A DNA stretch of 18,810 nucleotides from an uncultured Lachnospiraceae bacterium (GCA_910587295.1 CAJULP010000059.1:1-18810); one strand, 5' to 3'. Shown: positions 1-8,612, counted from the first letter of the stretch. Program-made: numbers and translations. Notes: generated by a model not told the origin, from the sequence alone.

Positions 1-22
1 ACAGATGGCAATCTGTCTTTTT
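1..22 (+). terminator. Rho-independent terminator of a gene off the left edge
   Basis: The window opens with a 6-bp stem ACAGAT/ATCTGT around a GGCA loop, followed by CTTTTT. The stem may extend beyond the left edge. It would end a plus-strand transcript entering from outside the window; no coding sequence of that gene is visible. Confidence 0.6.
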
Positions 23-52
23 GTGCTGCTTGAATACAGACAAGTCTTCCTT

Positions 53-99
53 TAAAAGAAAAATCAGGCAGAGATAGGCGTTGCAATATCCCTGCCTGA
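53..99 (-). terminator. Terminator downstream of the response regulator gene
   Basis: An inverted repeat TCAGGCAG (64-71) / CTGCCTGA (92-99) continues inward through one mismatch into GATA (73-76) / TATC (87-90) around a 10-base loop. Read on the minus strand it is followed by TTTTTCTTTT (53-63), the usual intrinsic terminator layout. It lies about 100 bases past the stop of the regulator gene ending at 200. The rest of 1-199 shows no gene. Confidence 0.75.
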
Positions 100-199
100 A
101 GAAAAGCCAGTAAGTCAATGCCTTAACTAAATGACATTGGCAGCGGCCCACCCTTTTTGTCTTCAAAATTCTTGCGGATAAAAAAATTAACGTGTATAA

Positions 200-922
200 T
201 CATTCGGTAGGAACATTTTGCGCTCTTCGGTAGTCTGTGGGATAGCAGCCTTCATATTTTTTGAACGCACGGGAAAAGGTTGAGGGAGAGTGGTAGCCGA
301 TCTTGTATGCGATGTCCGCTATTTTTAAACTGGGGTCTTGCAGGTAGGATTTGGAAAGCTCGATCCGTCTGCGGTTAACGTACTCCGGAAAGCTGTAACC
401 GGTAAGTTCTTTAAAACGCCTGCTGAAATAATTGTAGCTTATTGCAATGTTAGCCGCGGCTTCGTCCATGGTGATATCCCTGCTGATATTTTCATCAATA
501 AAGGCAAGCACGGATTCAAACTGGAAATCTTTTACCGCAGCTTCCGTTTTGGCCGATTCCGGCGTATGGAACAGTTTTTCCCGCAGCTCTTCCACATCCA
601 CGGGTTTTAGCAGATAGTCGTTTGCGCCGCTTAGAAATGCCTGGCGGACCAGTTGGTAGTCATCGTATCCGCTGAGGACATAGATCGTCACATCGGGATA
701 ATGTTCTTTTACATATTTAATGAGGGTAAAGCCGGAAAAACCAGGCATGTTCAGGTCGGTGATCAGAATGTCAGGTAAGGGCTCGGTCCGAAGGAGCTGT
801 TTTGCCTCCACAACGCTGACTGCGGTTCGGCAGGATAAGCTGTCCGGGCCAATGATCCGCTGGAGTTTTGACTTTACATTCTTACAAACCAGACAGTCAT
901 CATCTACTACAAGAATTTTCAC
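200..922 (-). CDS. AraC-type response regulator (YesN-like)
   Basis: Two-component response regulator of 240 residues acting as a cytoplasmic DNA-binding activator. The receiver domain (about 1-120) has the acidic cluster D7-D8-D9, phospho-acceptor D56 (TDLNMPG), S84 and K106 (LLKP). An AraC-family double helix-turn-helix follows at about 136-236, with the second-helix signature KIADIAYKIGYHSPSTFSRAFKK. The start is GTG at 922 because AAAAGGAG lies just upstream and translation begins directly with the receiver strand KILVVDD; the reading frame stays open to 1138, but that extension has no domain and overlaps the promoter and the divergent kinase. The likely partner is the divergent sensor kinase at 1007, and the likely target is the sugar ABC operon at 2808-6509. 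Family assignment is secure; target and signal are inferred. Confidence 0.93.
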   Translation of the reverse strand: MKILVVDDDCLVCKNVKSKLQRIIGPDSLSCRTAVSVVEAKQLLRTEPLPDILITDLNMPGFSGFTLIKYVKEHYPDVTIYVLSGYDDYQLVRQAFLSGANDYLLKPVDVEELREKLFHTPESAKTEAAVKDFQFESVLAFIDENISRDITMDEAAANIAISYNYFSRRFKELTGYSFPEYVNRRRIELSKSYLQDPSLKIADIAYKIGYHSPSTFSRAFKKYEGCYPTDYRRAQNVPTE

Positions 923-956
923 ACTGTCGATACTCCTTTTCCAGTCTATTTTTTTG

Positions 957-985
957 AGTATAACATATCCGTATCCATTTATCAA
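957..985 (-). promoter_or_regulatory. Sigma-A promoter of the response regulator
   Basis: On the minus strand, TTGATA (980-985) is separated by exactly 17 bases from TATACT (957-962), and the -10 is preceded by TG one base away (extended -10). Transcription would begin near 950, leaving a leader of about 28 bases before the GTG at 922. The kinase promoter must share this 84-base gap, but no plus-strand promoter of similar quality is visible. Confidence 0.75.
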
Positions 986-1006
986 ACAGTATGCAAGAGG
1001 TGCGTT

Positions 1007-2746
1007 ATGGGAGAAAACCGGCTGTTCAAAAAATTTATCATATCTTACGTTTGCTTTGTGCTTCTGCCTTTTAGCGCAGTCCTGGCAGGAGTCATGGTGT
1101 ATGCCAACCGGCTGCAGCTGAAAAATGACATGATCCAAAATGAGATCCTTGCCTCCCAGATGGTGAACGCAATTTCACGACAGACGGAGCTGGCGGAAAA
1201 TATGTGCAGTTCCATACTTCAAAATCAGAGTATTCTTAATTTTTTTGATAAAGAATACGTATCCTCTCCTGATTTGTCTTATTACCGAACTACCATACAT
1301 GAGTTTGTAAAGACCACCAACGGCATGTCTGATATCAAACTGCGGATCTATCTGGAAAATACTTCTATTCCCATGGGATTTGGCATTTTTTATCCGATGC
1401 GGTACATAGACCAGGGGGAAGTGTTCCAGAGGTTTTATCATTCCGAGCAGGAAAGCGTATGGCTGGACGGGGATTTTGACAGTGAGCTTCCTGAAAACCG
1501 GCGGCTGGGATCTTCCGATACTTATCATTACCTGCATAAGATTCAAGTGGGTTCCCGTTTACTGGGCGTGGTGGAAGCAATGGTTCCTAAGCGGATGCTG
1601 GCAGTGCATGACGCTTTGTCACAGCCGGGCCTGGTCGTGCTGGATGGGTGCTATTTTTATAATTATTCGGATCGATCCTTGACAGAAGACCAGCTTCGCG
1701 GCTTTTCGGAAGGTGACATGACCGGACATACCGCCTTGCTGGTGTATTCGCGTTATGAGCTGCCCAAAGGGCCCTTTGACATCGTGGTCATTTCAACCCG
1801 TTCCCAGATCACCTTACTGACGGCGCTTGCGGTTTTGCTGCTGCTTGTGGTGGTCATCGTGATGGTGGCCGGCTTTTTTGCTTACAACCGCCGGCTGATC
1901 AGGGATATCCATCACTGCCTTGACGGAATGGCTGTGGCGATCGAAAATGATTTTAATCCCCCAGAAGGGCCCGATGGTTTTTCCATTGCCGAGATTGCAA
2001 AAAGGCGGGATGAAATTTCCGTGCTGGCCCGGCGTATCACCTATCTTTTAGGGCAGATCCGCTTTTTGCTGGATCAGAAAATACAAAAAGAGACTGCGGC
2101 TAAAGAAGCGGTGCTTCTGGCTCTCCAGCATCAGATTAATCCGCATTTTTTGTATAACACCATGGAAGTGTTTTCCGCCCGCATGGAACTGGCCGGGCTG
2201 TATGAGGAGAGCAGTGCGGTTTCGGCCTTTTGCCGGATGATGCGTTATAATATGAACTCGAAAGATCTGATGTCCACGTTAGGGGAGGAGATCGATCAGG
2301 TGAAATATTATATTGCCATTCAGCGGATCCGCGATATTCCGTTTGAAGTCAGGTTTGATATCCCGGCAGAACTTTTAAAAGAACGGGTGATCCGTTTCCT
2401 GTTAGAGCCTTTTGTGGAAAACAGCTTTAAATACCGGGGAGATGCATCCCCTTTGGAGGTGTCTGTTTCGGCCAGGATGCTGGACGGCCAGATTGAACTT
2501 TTGATTCGGAATAACGGCGAGGCGGTTTTGCCTGAGCGGATGGTGGAACTGAATGAACGTTTTAAAAACGGCCCTGTTTCCGTAAAAAGCCACGGTATGC
2601 GCATAGGGCTTAATAATATCAATTCCCGCCTTAAGCTGTTTTACGGGGAGTCCCACTATATCCGGGTGGATTGTGACGGAGAAATAACAACCTTCCGGTT
2701 TTTGGTTGAACGCCGTCCGGACAGGGTGGAGGAAACTTTGGTTTAA
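1007..2746 (+). CDS. LytS/YesM-type sensor histidine kinase
   Basis: Membrane sensor kinase of 579 residues. A first membrane helix (about 9-33), an extracytoplasmic sensing region (about 34-267) and a second helix (about 269-294) precede a cytoplasmic His_kinase domain (PF06580 type) with the phospho-acceptor H380 in QINPHFLYNT, then a GHKL ATPase with N-box N472 (EPFVENS) and the G-box GLNNINSRL. The adenine-binding D-box reads N502-N503-G504 where most relatives have D-N-G. ATG at 1007 follows GCAAGAGG at six bases. The gene diverges from the response regulator at 200-922 and converges on the binding-protein gene at 2808-4523. It probably senses the sugar imported by that transporter and phosphorylates the neighbouring AraC-type regulator; the ligand is unknown. 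Confidence 0.92.
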   Translation: MGENRLFKKFIISYVCFVLLPFSAVLAGVMVYANRLQLKNDMIQNEILASQMVNAISRQTELAENMCSSILQNQSILNFFDKEYVSSPDLSYYRTTIHEFVKTTNGMSDIKLRIYLENTSIPMGFGIFYPMRYIDQGEVFQRFYHSEQESVWLDGDFDSELPENRRLGSSDTYHYLHKIQVGSRLLGVVEAMVPKRMLAVHDALSQPGLVVLDGCYFYNYSDRSLTEDQLRGFSEGDMTGHTALLVYSRYELPKGPFDIVVISTRSQITLLTALAVLLLLVVVIVMVAGFFAYNRRLIRDIHHCLDGMAVAIENDFNPPEGPDGFSIAEIAKRRDEISVLARRITYLLGQIRFLLDQKIQKETAAKEAVLLALQHQINPHFLYNTMEVFSARMELAGLYEESSAVSAFCRMMRYNMNSKDLMSTLGEEIDQVKYYIAIQRIRDIPFEVRFDIPAELLKERVIRFLLEPFVENSFKYRGDASPLEVSVSARMLDGQIELLIRNNGEAVLPERMVELNERFKNGPVSVKSHGMRIGLNNINSRLKLFYGESHYIRVDCDGEITTFRFLVERRPDRVEETLV

Positions 2747-2749
2747 CAT

Positions 2750-2776
2750 AAAAAGAGGGGATTTCCCCCTCTTTTT
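2750..2776. terminator. Bidirectional terminator between convergent genes
   Basis: An 11-bp perfect stem AAAAAGAGGGG / CCCCTCTTTTT with loop ATTTC lies between the kinase stop (2746) and the lipoprotein stop (2808). The A-run on one side and T-run on the other make it functional from both directions. Confidence 0.88.
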
Positions 2777-2807
2777 ACTGGTACATGTATAAGATCACTC
2801 TCCCCGT

Positions 2808-4523
2808 TTACCGATTTCCGGGATAGGCAAATGTAAGCCCCAGTTTGGCTTTGTTTGCCTGGAACAATTCGTTCTGGTAGGAAATCAGCTGGCTCAGGCC
2901 AAGGTTTTCCATTTCGGCCAAAGCGGCGTCTAACTCTGCTTCGCACTGTTCGGCTGAAGGGGCGGTAATGATCCTGCCCAGCGCCTGCAGGCGGTATTCT
3001 TTGATGCGGACCTGAATGGCGGCTTCATCACTGCCGGCTGCCGGAGCCACGTCCGCAAAGCACTTATCATCATAGATTTCCATACGGTCATCGTGAGTCA
3101 TAAGGTAGGTGTCTGCGGACCAGATGCCTTCGTCCACAGGATAGGTACCCTGTACGATGGTGTAGTCGCTTGTCCAGCCCATATCGCCGGCATATTTGGC
3201 GGTAAATTCTGTGGGATTTGCGTCACGCAGCGCCATGATATCAGGATCTCTGACCACTTTTCCGTCTTCGCCCAGCGTCCAGCCGCCAACGCCCCATTCA
3301 TTATCCAGTGTTGCTTCCTTGGAATTCAGGTAGGCAAACAGGCGGATGATCCTGTCAGGGTTTTGTGCGTCTTTGTTGACCAGAGTAGCGGTCCAGCCCA
3401 TATTGTTTTGCGCGGGGATGATGGACCTGTCATTATGGTCGCCGGTAAACTGTCCGGCATATCTCATGACCGCATTGTTGTCGCTGGCATAAAGGCTCAG
3501 TCTGGAATTGGATACATTTGTCTTTGCGGTGGAAGCGAACACCCGGCCTGCCGCAACTTCCTGCTCTAACTGGCTCTTATCTACGGTGAAACTGTCGTCG
3601 GTGAGCAATCCTTCCCGGTACATCTGGTTAAACAACAGCATAGCTTCCCTGTATTCCGGTGTTGTGTAAAGAGACTGGAAATTGCCATCCGCATCCTCCT
3701 CATGGGCGCCTAACTGCTGGGCGATCTGAATGTCTGCTATGTCAGAAAACAGGACCATATAAGGCACAACGGTCTGTCCGTTATACTGGATGTTTTGGTC
3801 TTTTACTGCCCGCAGGGCGTCAAGGAAGCCTTCTTTTGTCTGCAGGTCATCAATGCTCATGCCTATTTGGCTTAAGATATCTTCCCGGACATAGTTTTGG
3901 TTATGGGTCTCATAGTAGCCCTGATTGTCTGCGATATTGTCGTCTCCATAATAGTAGCTGGCGATGGAATACCAATTGCCATCCTTGGCGGTGTACCAGT
4001 CGATCATGGACTGGGGAACCAGCAGATCCGGCGCATACTGATCCATCAGAGGCTTAAGGGGCTGTACCATGCCGTTGTCCTCTAACAGCTTTCGCTGGGT
4101 GGAGTTGGCATCTAAGGTAATGATGTCCGGCAGTTTTCCGGTCTGGATCAACATATTAAGTTTGTCGGTATCACCGGTCTGGATATCGATCTTCACACCG
4201 GTTTCTTCATAGAGCTTTTTGTCGAAAAGGTTATTTGCTTCGTCAAATTTTTTGCCGTACCAGTCGTAGGCCATGAACCAGGTGATGGTACAGTCGGAAG
4301 TATCCTCTTTCCAACTGGGACTGTCATTTGCTTCCGGCGCTGCGGCCTCTTCGGCGGCTTCAGGTTCTTCGGGTGCGTCAGGCTCTGTGGAATCATCGGT
4401 TTCTGCAGCAGGCGCTTCGTTTGCAGGTTCCGTTTCTGCCTCCTTTTTGTCTCCGCAGCCGCTAAGAAGCGACAAACTTAACGTGGCTGCCAAAAGCAGT
4501 GAAATCCATTTTTTTCTTTTCAT
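2808..4523 (-). CDS. Sugar ABC transporter substrate-binding lipoprotein (LplA/YtcQ-like)
   Basis: Extracellular solute-binding lipoprotein of 571 residues. A lysine-rich start and hydrophobic stretch end in the lipobox LLSGC, so C23 should be acylated and anchor it to the membrane. Residues about 24-70 form an E/P/A-rich, low-complexity acidic spacer holding the domain off the surface. The mature part is longer than maltose-type binding proteins and matches the 500-570 residue LplA/YtcQ class, which works with YteP/YtcP-type permeases on complex oligosaccharides. AAAGGAGG precedes the ATG. It is the last gene of the permease-permease-lipoprotein operon, 42 bases after the preceding stop. The substrate is not deducible; no glycosidase accompanies the operon in this window. 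Confidence 0.9.
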   Translation of the reverse strand: MKRKKWISLLLAATLSLSLLSGCGDKKEAETEPANEAPAAETDDSTEPDAPEEPEAAEEAAAPEANDSPSWKEDTSDCTITWFMAYDWYGKKFDEANNLFDKKLYEETGVKIDIQTGDTDKLNMLIQTGKLPDIITLDANSTQRKLLEDNGMVQPLKPLMDQYAPDLLVPQSMIDWYTAKDGNWYSIASYYYGDDNIADNQGYYETHNQNYVREDILSQIGMSIDDLQTKEGFLDALRAVKDQNIQYNGQTVVPYMVLFSDIADIQIAQQLGAHEEDADGNFQSLYTTPEYREAMLLFNQMYREGLLTDDSFTVDKSQLEQEVAAGRVFASTAKTNVSNSRLSLYASDNNAVMRYAGQFTGDHNDRSIIPAQNNMGWTATLVNKDAQNPDRIIRLFAYLNSKEATLDNEWGVGGWTLGEDGKVVRDPDIMALRDANPTEFTAKYAGDMGWTSDYTIVQGTYPVDEGIWSADTYLMTHDDRMEIYDDKCFADVAPAAGSDEAAIQVRIKEYRLQALGRIITAPSAEQCEAELDAALAEMENLGLSQLISYQNELFQANKAKLGLTFAYPGNR

Positions 4524-4565
4524 TTTGTTCCTCCTTTTTTTGTTTGGTCTATGGTGTCATGGGAA

Positions 4566-5471
4566 TCAGCCTTTGACTGCGCCCATGGTTACGCCCTTTA
4601 CGAAATACCGTTGTAAAAACGGATAGATACAGACCACCGGCAGAGCGGTCACCACCATGGTAGCCAGCTTGACTACCTGAGGTGTGAGCGTGGTCGCCTG
4701 ATCGGGGATCGCAATGGCAGCGGCGGAACCCAGACCTCTGGATATGGATGGGTCGGTGATCACTTTTTTCAAAAATAACTGGATCGTCTGGAGTTCCTGT
4801 GACGAAGTGTACATCATGGAATCAAAATAAGAGTTCCAGTGAGTGACTACCGTAAACAGGGCGATCGTTGCCAGCACGGGCTTGGACAGCGGCAGAATGA
4901 TCTGGAAGAAGATCCTGTATTCGCCGGCACCGTCCAGTTTTGCCGATTCGATCAGTTCCGCCGAGAGATCACGCATAAATGACTGGATGATGATCATATT
5001 ATAAGCGCTGAACATAGTAGGAATGATGTAGACCCAAAAAGAGTCGTATAAATTCAGGTTTACGATCAAAATAAAGTAGGGGATCAGTCCGCCGCTGAAA
5101 AACATGGTCAACATGATAAACGGTATGTATATTTTTTTCAGTTTCAGGTTTGGCCGCGTAATGGCATAAGCGACCATGGCCGTGCAAAGGAGGCTGGTCA
5201 CCGTTCCGATCAGGCACTTAAGGATGGTGATACCAAAAGCGTTAAGGATTGCTTTGTCCAGAAACACTGCCTTATAGTTGGCAAGGGTCCATTTTCTTGG
5301 CCATAGAAATACGCCGCCCCGGAGATAATCCATACCTTCATTTAAACTGCCTGCGACACAGTACCACAGCGGATAGATCATGATAAAAGCTAAGATGATC
5401 ATAATGATATCGTTGATCCAGTCAAATGCCGTATTGCGCTCTGATCGTGATTTCGTTTTTGATTTTGACAT
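4566..5471 (-). CDS. Sugar ABC transporter permease (LplC/YtcP-like)
   Basis: Inner-membrane permease of 301 residues in the CUT1 carbohydrate importer family. Six hydrophobic segments are apparent, including residues 20-40 and the segment around FFSGGLIPYFILIV (about 124-138), characteristic of the LplC/YtcP branch. The cytoplasmic EAA loop that docks the ATPase is ELIESAKLDGAGEYRIF-type at about 172-194. The C-terminus FVKGVTMGAVKG is typical. ATG at 5471 is chosen because GGAGG lies six bases upstream; a TTG at 5492 would place the ribosome site inside the coding sequence. The leader is copy 1 of the repeated hairpin element. Partners are the upstream permease (5544-6509) and downstream lipoprotein; no ATPase is encoded nearby, so a shared MsmX/UgpC-type ATPase is expected. 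Confidence 0.92.
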   Translation of the reverse strand: MSKSKTKSRSERNTAFDWINDIIMIILAFIMIYPLWYCVAGSLNEGMDYLRGGVFLWPRKWTLANYKAVFLDKAILNAFGITILKCLIGTVTSLLCTAMVAYAITRPNLKLKKIYIPFIMLTMFFSGGLIPYFILIVNLNLYDSFWVYIIPTMFSAYNMIIIQSFMRDLSAELIESAKLDGAGEYRIFFQIILPLSKPVLATIALFTVVTHWNSYFDSMMYTSSQELQTIQLFLKKVITDPSISRGLGSAAAIAIPDQATTLTPQVVKLATMVVTALPVVCIYPFLQRYFVKGVTMGAVKG

Positions 5472-5536
5472 AGTAATCCTCCATGTTTTCAAAAGCCTGC
5501 AAATTTGTCTGTGAAAAATTTATTTTCACAGTACCC
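5469..5536 (-). repeat. Leader hairpin element, copy 1
   Basis: Between the two permease genes, the minus strand reads GGGTACTG, a hairpin with stem CTGTGAAAA/TTTTCACAG and loop TAAAT, one CAAATTTG, then CAGGCTTTTGAAAACATGGAGG and the start codon region. A second copy stands before the GH94 gene (8717-8803, plus strand). The copies agree almost base for base outside the hairpin loop, an 18-base indel and a few substitutions near the start codon. The element begins about eight bases after the upstream stop and supplies the downstream ribosome site. Confidence 0.85.
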
Positions 5537-5543
5537 TCTTTTT

Positions 5544-6509
5544 TTAGAATAATCCCCGTCCAAGGGTCTTTTTTGATGTCTGGTTGGCAATCAGCATAAG
5601 CATGACGGACATAACGGATTTTAAAAGGCCGACCGCCGCGGCATAGGAGTACCGGGATTGTGCGATACCTACTTTATATACATAGGTATCCAGTGTTTCG
5701 CTGAAGGCAAGGTTCAAAGAATTTTGGAGCAGGATGATCTGCTCGTACCCGGTATTCAAAATGGAGCTGATCTGGAAGATCAACATGATGACGATGGTGC
5801 CGGAAATACAGGGAACCGTGATATACCACATTTTTTGGAACCGGCCGCAGCCATCCACCGTAGCTGCCTCATACAGCTCCTGGTCGATTCCTGTGATAGC
5901 CGCCACATAGAGGATCGAACCAAACCCCACAGACTTGATCACGCTGATAAGGGTATAGATCCCGTAAAAATATTCGCCTTTTGCCATAAAATTGATTGGT
6001 TCCGCAATGATGCCCAGTTCATAGAGCGTGGCGCTGATTACGCCGTTTGGCATCAGCATTTCTAAAACAATACCGCCGAAGATGACCCAGGAAAGAAAAT
6101 GGGGCAGGTAGGATATTGTCTGGATGGTCTTTTTAAATTTCAGATTTTTGATCTCGTTGATAAACAGTGCCAGCAGGATTGGCGCCGGGAAGGAAAAGAC
6201 CAGTGCAAGGCCGTTTAATATCAAGGTATTGCGAAGGACATTGAACAACGCAGGGTCATTAAAAAATTCCCTAAAGTATTTAAGCCCTACCCATTCGGCG
6301 TTCATCATGTTGGAGAGTACGGTATAATTTTTGAAGGCAATGATGATTCCGTACATGGGGATGTAGCAGAAAATGAAACACAGAATAATCCCCGGCCAGA
6401 TCATGGTCTGCATCTGGAACTGGTCGTTTGATAAAAAGTGCCACCGTTTTTTTCCGGTAGTCCTTGTTTCGGGGTTCCTGCTTTTTTTTATTTTTTCTGA
6501 AACCGCCAT
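5544..6509 (-). CDS. Sugar ABC transporter permease (LplB/YteP-like)
   Basis: First gene of the minus-strand transporter operon, 321 residues. A basic N-terminal tail (1-30) precedes about six membrane helices, beginning near residues 36-60. The EAA loop is ELYEAATVDGCGRF...VP at 211-233, the signature of CUT1 permeases, and the C-terminal K-S-V-M...N-Q-T-S-K region matches the LplB/YteP branch. ATG at 6509 follows AAAAGGAGG. It should form a heterodimeric channel with the 4566-5471 permease and receive substrate from the lipoprotein at 2808-4523. Expression is probably driven from the 6510-6660 gap under control of the response regulator at 200-922 (inference). Confidence 0.92.
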   Translation of the reverse strand: MAVSEKIKKSRNPETRTTGKKRWHFLSNDQFQMQTMIWPGIILCFIFCYIPMYGIIIAFKNYTVLSNMMNAEWVGLKYFREFFNDPALFNVLRNTLILNGLALVFSFPAPILLALFINEIKNLKFKKTIQTISYLPHFLSWVIFGGIVLEMLMPNGVISATLYELGIIAEPINFMAKGEYFYGIYTLISVIKSVGFGSILYVAAITGIDQELYEAATVDGCGRFQKMWYITVPCISGTIVIMLIFQISSILNTGYEQIILLQNSLNLAFSETLDTYVYKVGIAQSRYSYAAAVGLLKSVMSVMLMLIANQTSKKTLGRGLF

Positions 6510-6541
6510 ACAAAAAATCCTCCTTTTCCTCTGATGGATTA

Positions 6542-6547
6542 AGTATA
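6542..6547 (-). promoter_or_regulatory. Possible -10 element of the first transporter operon
   Basis: The minus strand has TATACT about 33 bases before the first permease start. No good -35 hexamer stands 16-18 bases upstream, which is what an activator-dependent promoter would show. The TTTCATG sequences further upstream at 6586-6592 and 6630-6636, about 44 bases apart, could be activator sites, but this is weak. Confidence 0.4.
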
Positions 6548-6667
6548 CACTTTTTGATGGGTCATATTACATAGCAAAAGTTATCATTTCATGCCGGTTT
6601 TTGTTAAATTTTCCTATGAGATGTGAGGATTTCATGACAAAAACGCACAGGATGGAGAAAAATGCAC

Positions 6668-6702
6668 AAAAAACGGACCGCCTGAAAACAGGAGGTCCGT
6701 TT
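6668..6702 (-). terminator. Terminator of the oligoendopeptidase gene
   Basis: The stem AAACGGACC / GGTCCGTTT encloses a second stem CCTG/CAGG with an AAAA loop and one mismatch. On the minus strand it ends in TTTTTT (6668-6673). It lies 30 bases past the stop of the peptidase gene at 6732. Confidence 0.9.
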
Positions 6703-6731
6703 CGTAAGCAAAAAATTGTCATGACGGTGTG

Positions 6732-8534
6732 TCAGGAAAGCTCTTCCGTAAGTGTTTCAATTTCATCGATCATCTTCCCGATATGGGCGATGGTATCCAA
6801 CAGCGGCTTATCGGTGGTGATATCGATCCCGGCCATCTTTGCCAAGCCCACAGGATCCAGGGTGCTGCCTGCCGCAAGGGCTTTTTTCCAATCAGCGACC
6901 GCCGGCGCGCCTTCTTCTTCGATCCGCCGGCAGACCTGGGTGGCGATGGTAAGCCCGGCGCTGTAGGTATAGGAATACAGGCCCATATAGTAGTGGGGCT
7001 GGCGCATCCAGGTGAGGGCGGCGTCATCGCAGATCTCCACCTCACTGCCCCAGAACTTTTGGAGGGTTTCCTTCATAAGCCGGGATAAGGTCTCGGCGTT
7101 GACGCTTCCCCCGCCGTCAACGATCCGGTACACTTCCCGCTGGTAAGCGGCTTCCATCAGGTGGGTCACGAAGTTATGGTAATAGGTGTTGCCGATCATA
7201 CAGGAAAGTACCCAGCGGCGGAATCTGGGATCCGGGTTTTTCTTTAACAGATAATGGGCCATCAAAAGCTCGTTGATGGTGGAGGGCGCTTCCACGAAAT
7301 AGGTGGAAACGTCCACGTCAAATATGGACTGGCTTTCGTTGCAGGATTTAAAATGCCCGGCATGTCCTAACTCATGGGCCAGGGTAAAGACGTCCGACAT
7401 CCGGTCATTCCATGACAGCAGGATGAAAGAGTTTTTCCCGTAAGGGCTGGCACAGAAGCCCCCCGTTGATTTCCCCTGGTTTTGGGCAAAGTCTACCCAG
7501 CGGTCCCGGTAAGCTTCTTTGATCATCTCCACATAATCGTCTCCCATTACGGACAGTCCGTTTATGATATATTCCTTGGATTCTTCGATGGTGACCTTGG
7601 GGTCATATTCCGGGTCTATTGCAATTTTTAAGTCCGCAAAGGTCATCCGGTCCAGTTTGTGGATCTTTTTTAACAGCCGGGCGTACCTTTGCATATGAGG
7701 GGCAAGCTCTTTCGTGATCAGGTCAATCTGGCGGTGATACAATTCCTGTGAGACCTTTTGAGGGAAAAGCAGGCTGTCAAACACGCTGTCAAAGCTCCGC
7801 AGGGTAGCCAGCGTTTTTTCCGTCTGTACCTGGGTGTTATAGGCGGTGGCAGTCACGTTTTCGTATTCCCGAAGCTTGGAGGAAAATGCGGCAAAAGCGT
7901 TCCGGCGGATGGACGGATCTTTTTCGTATTCATAATTGTCCTCAAACAAAGAATAGCCAAGAGGATATTCGGTATCATTTGCCGTAAAGGGGGCAAATTT
8001 CATGTCGGCCAGTTTTGCCATATTGTAGATCTGGTAAGGGGCTGACTGGATGGTCGGAGAAAGCGCCGCAAGTGCCCGTTCCGTTTCGGGCGTCAGCTTG
8101 TGGGGCTTGTTCCGAAGAACGTCAAGCAGGTAGTTTTTGTTGTCTGTGGCAGCAAGGACGGCCTGCTTTAAGGTTTCTTCCTCCTGTGCGGCAATCTCGG
8201 TGTCAACAAAGCTTATCTGGCTTAAAACCTTTGCGGAAAGCCGGGATACTTCTTCACTCAGTTCCTGATTGTGAGTGTCGTAGTAGTCAACGGAAACGGC
8301 CAGTTCACAGTAGCTGCCTGTCAAAGACATGAAATGATACAGCTTGCGAAGGTGGTCAAGACAGGCATTGATGGTTTCGGGTGAGGTAAGCTTTCCCTGA
8401 TATTCCTCAGCGATATATTCGCCAAGGCCGTCCAGCTTTTCCATATCCTTTCGAAGGTCCGCTTCGCTTTGGTAGATCAGTGATAAATCCCAGGTCAGTG
8501 CGCTGGGAACATCTTTTCGCATTTTTAATTCCAT
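6732..8534 (-). CDS. pepF: Oligoendopeptidase F, M3 family zinc metallopeptidase
   Basis: Cytoplasmic zinc peptidase of 600 residues, the usual PepF length (about 600). It hydrolyses internal bonds of short peptides. The N-terminal part (about 1-200) is the helical M3 N-domain; the catalytic half carries H387-E388-L-G-H391 with E388 as general base, and E415 in FVEAPS is at the spacing of the third zinc ligand. The H/Y-rich segment near the C-terminus (RQPHYYMGLYSYTYSAG) matches the substrate-binding region of M3 enzymes. ATG at 8534 follows AAGGAGG at six bases. It has its own terminator and no co-directional close neighbour, so it is probably monocistronic housekeeping peptide turnover rather than part of the sugar systems on either side. 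No signal peptide is seen. Confidence 0.95.
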   Translation of the reverse strand: MELKMRKDVPSALTWDLSLIYQSEADLRKDMEKLDGLGEYIAEEYQGKLTSPETINACLDHLRKLYHFMSLTGSYCELAVSVDYYDTHNQELSEEVSRLSAKVLSQISFVDTEIAAQEEETLKQAVLAATDNKNYLLDVLRNKPHKLTPETERALAALSPTIQSAPYQIYNMAKLADMKFAPFTANDTEYPLGYSLFEDNYEYEKDPSIRRNAFAAFSSKLREYENVTATAYNTQVQTEKTLATLRSFDSVFDSLLFPQKVSQELYHRQIDLITKELAPHMQRYARLLKKIHKLDRMTFADLKIAIDPEYDPKVTIEESKEYIINGLSVMGDDYVEMIKEAYRDRWVDFAQNQGKSTGGFCASPYGKNSFILLSWNDRMSDVFTLAHELGHAGHFKSCNESQSIFDVDVSTYFVEAPSTINELLMAHYLLKKNPDPRFRRWVLSCMIGNTYYHNFVTHLMEAAYQREVYRIVDGGGSVNAETLSRLMKETLQKFWGSEVEICDDAALTWMRQPHYYMGLYSYTYSAGLTIATQVCRRIEEEGAPAVADWKKALAAGSTLDPVGLAKMAGIDITTDKPLLDTIAHIGKMIDEIETLTEELS

Positions 8535-8612
8535 GGTAATCCTCCTTATGGCGATTAAGCATTTTCTTATACTTTATATGGATTTTGGGGAAAAAGCAAG
8601 GCGTTACCACAA

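Noticed and set aside
923..1138. Frame extension of the first response regulator upstream of its GTG
   Set aside because: The added 72 residues carry no domain, span the promoter and overlap the divergent kinase; the GTG at 922 has a good ribosome site and begins the receiver domain.
2808..4523. Long opposite-strand frames over the lipoprotein gene
   Set aside because: They lack ribosome sites and recognisable domains and mirror the codon bias of the real gene on the other strand.
6732..8534. Peptidase as part of either sugar system
   Set aside because: It has its own terminator and ribosome site, faces away from the GH94 operon, and PepF enzymes are common stand-alone housekeeping genes.
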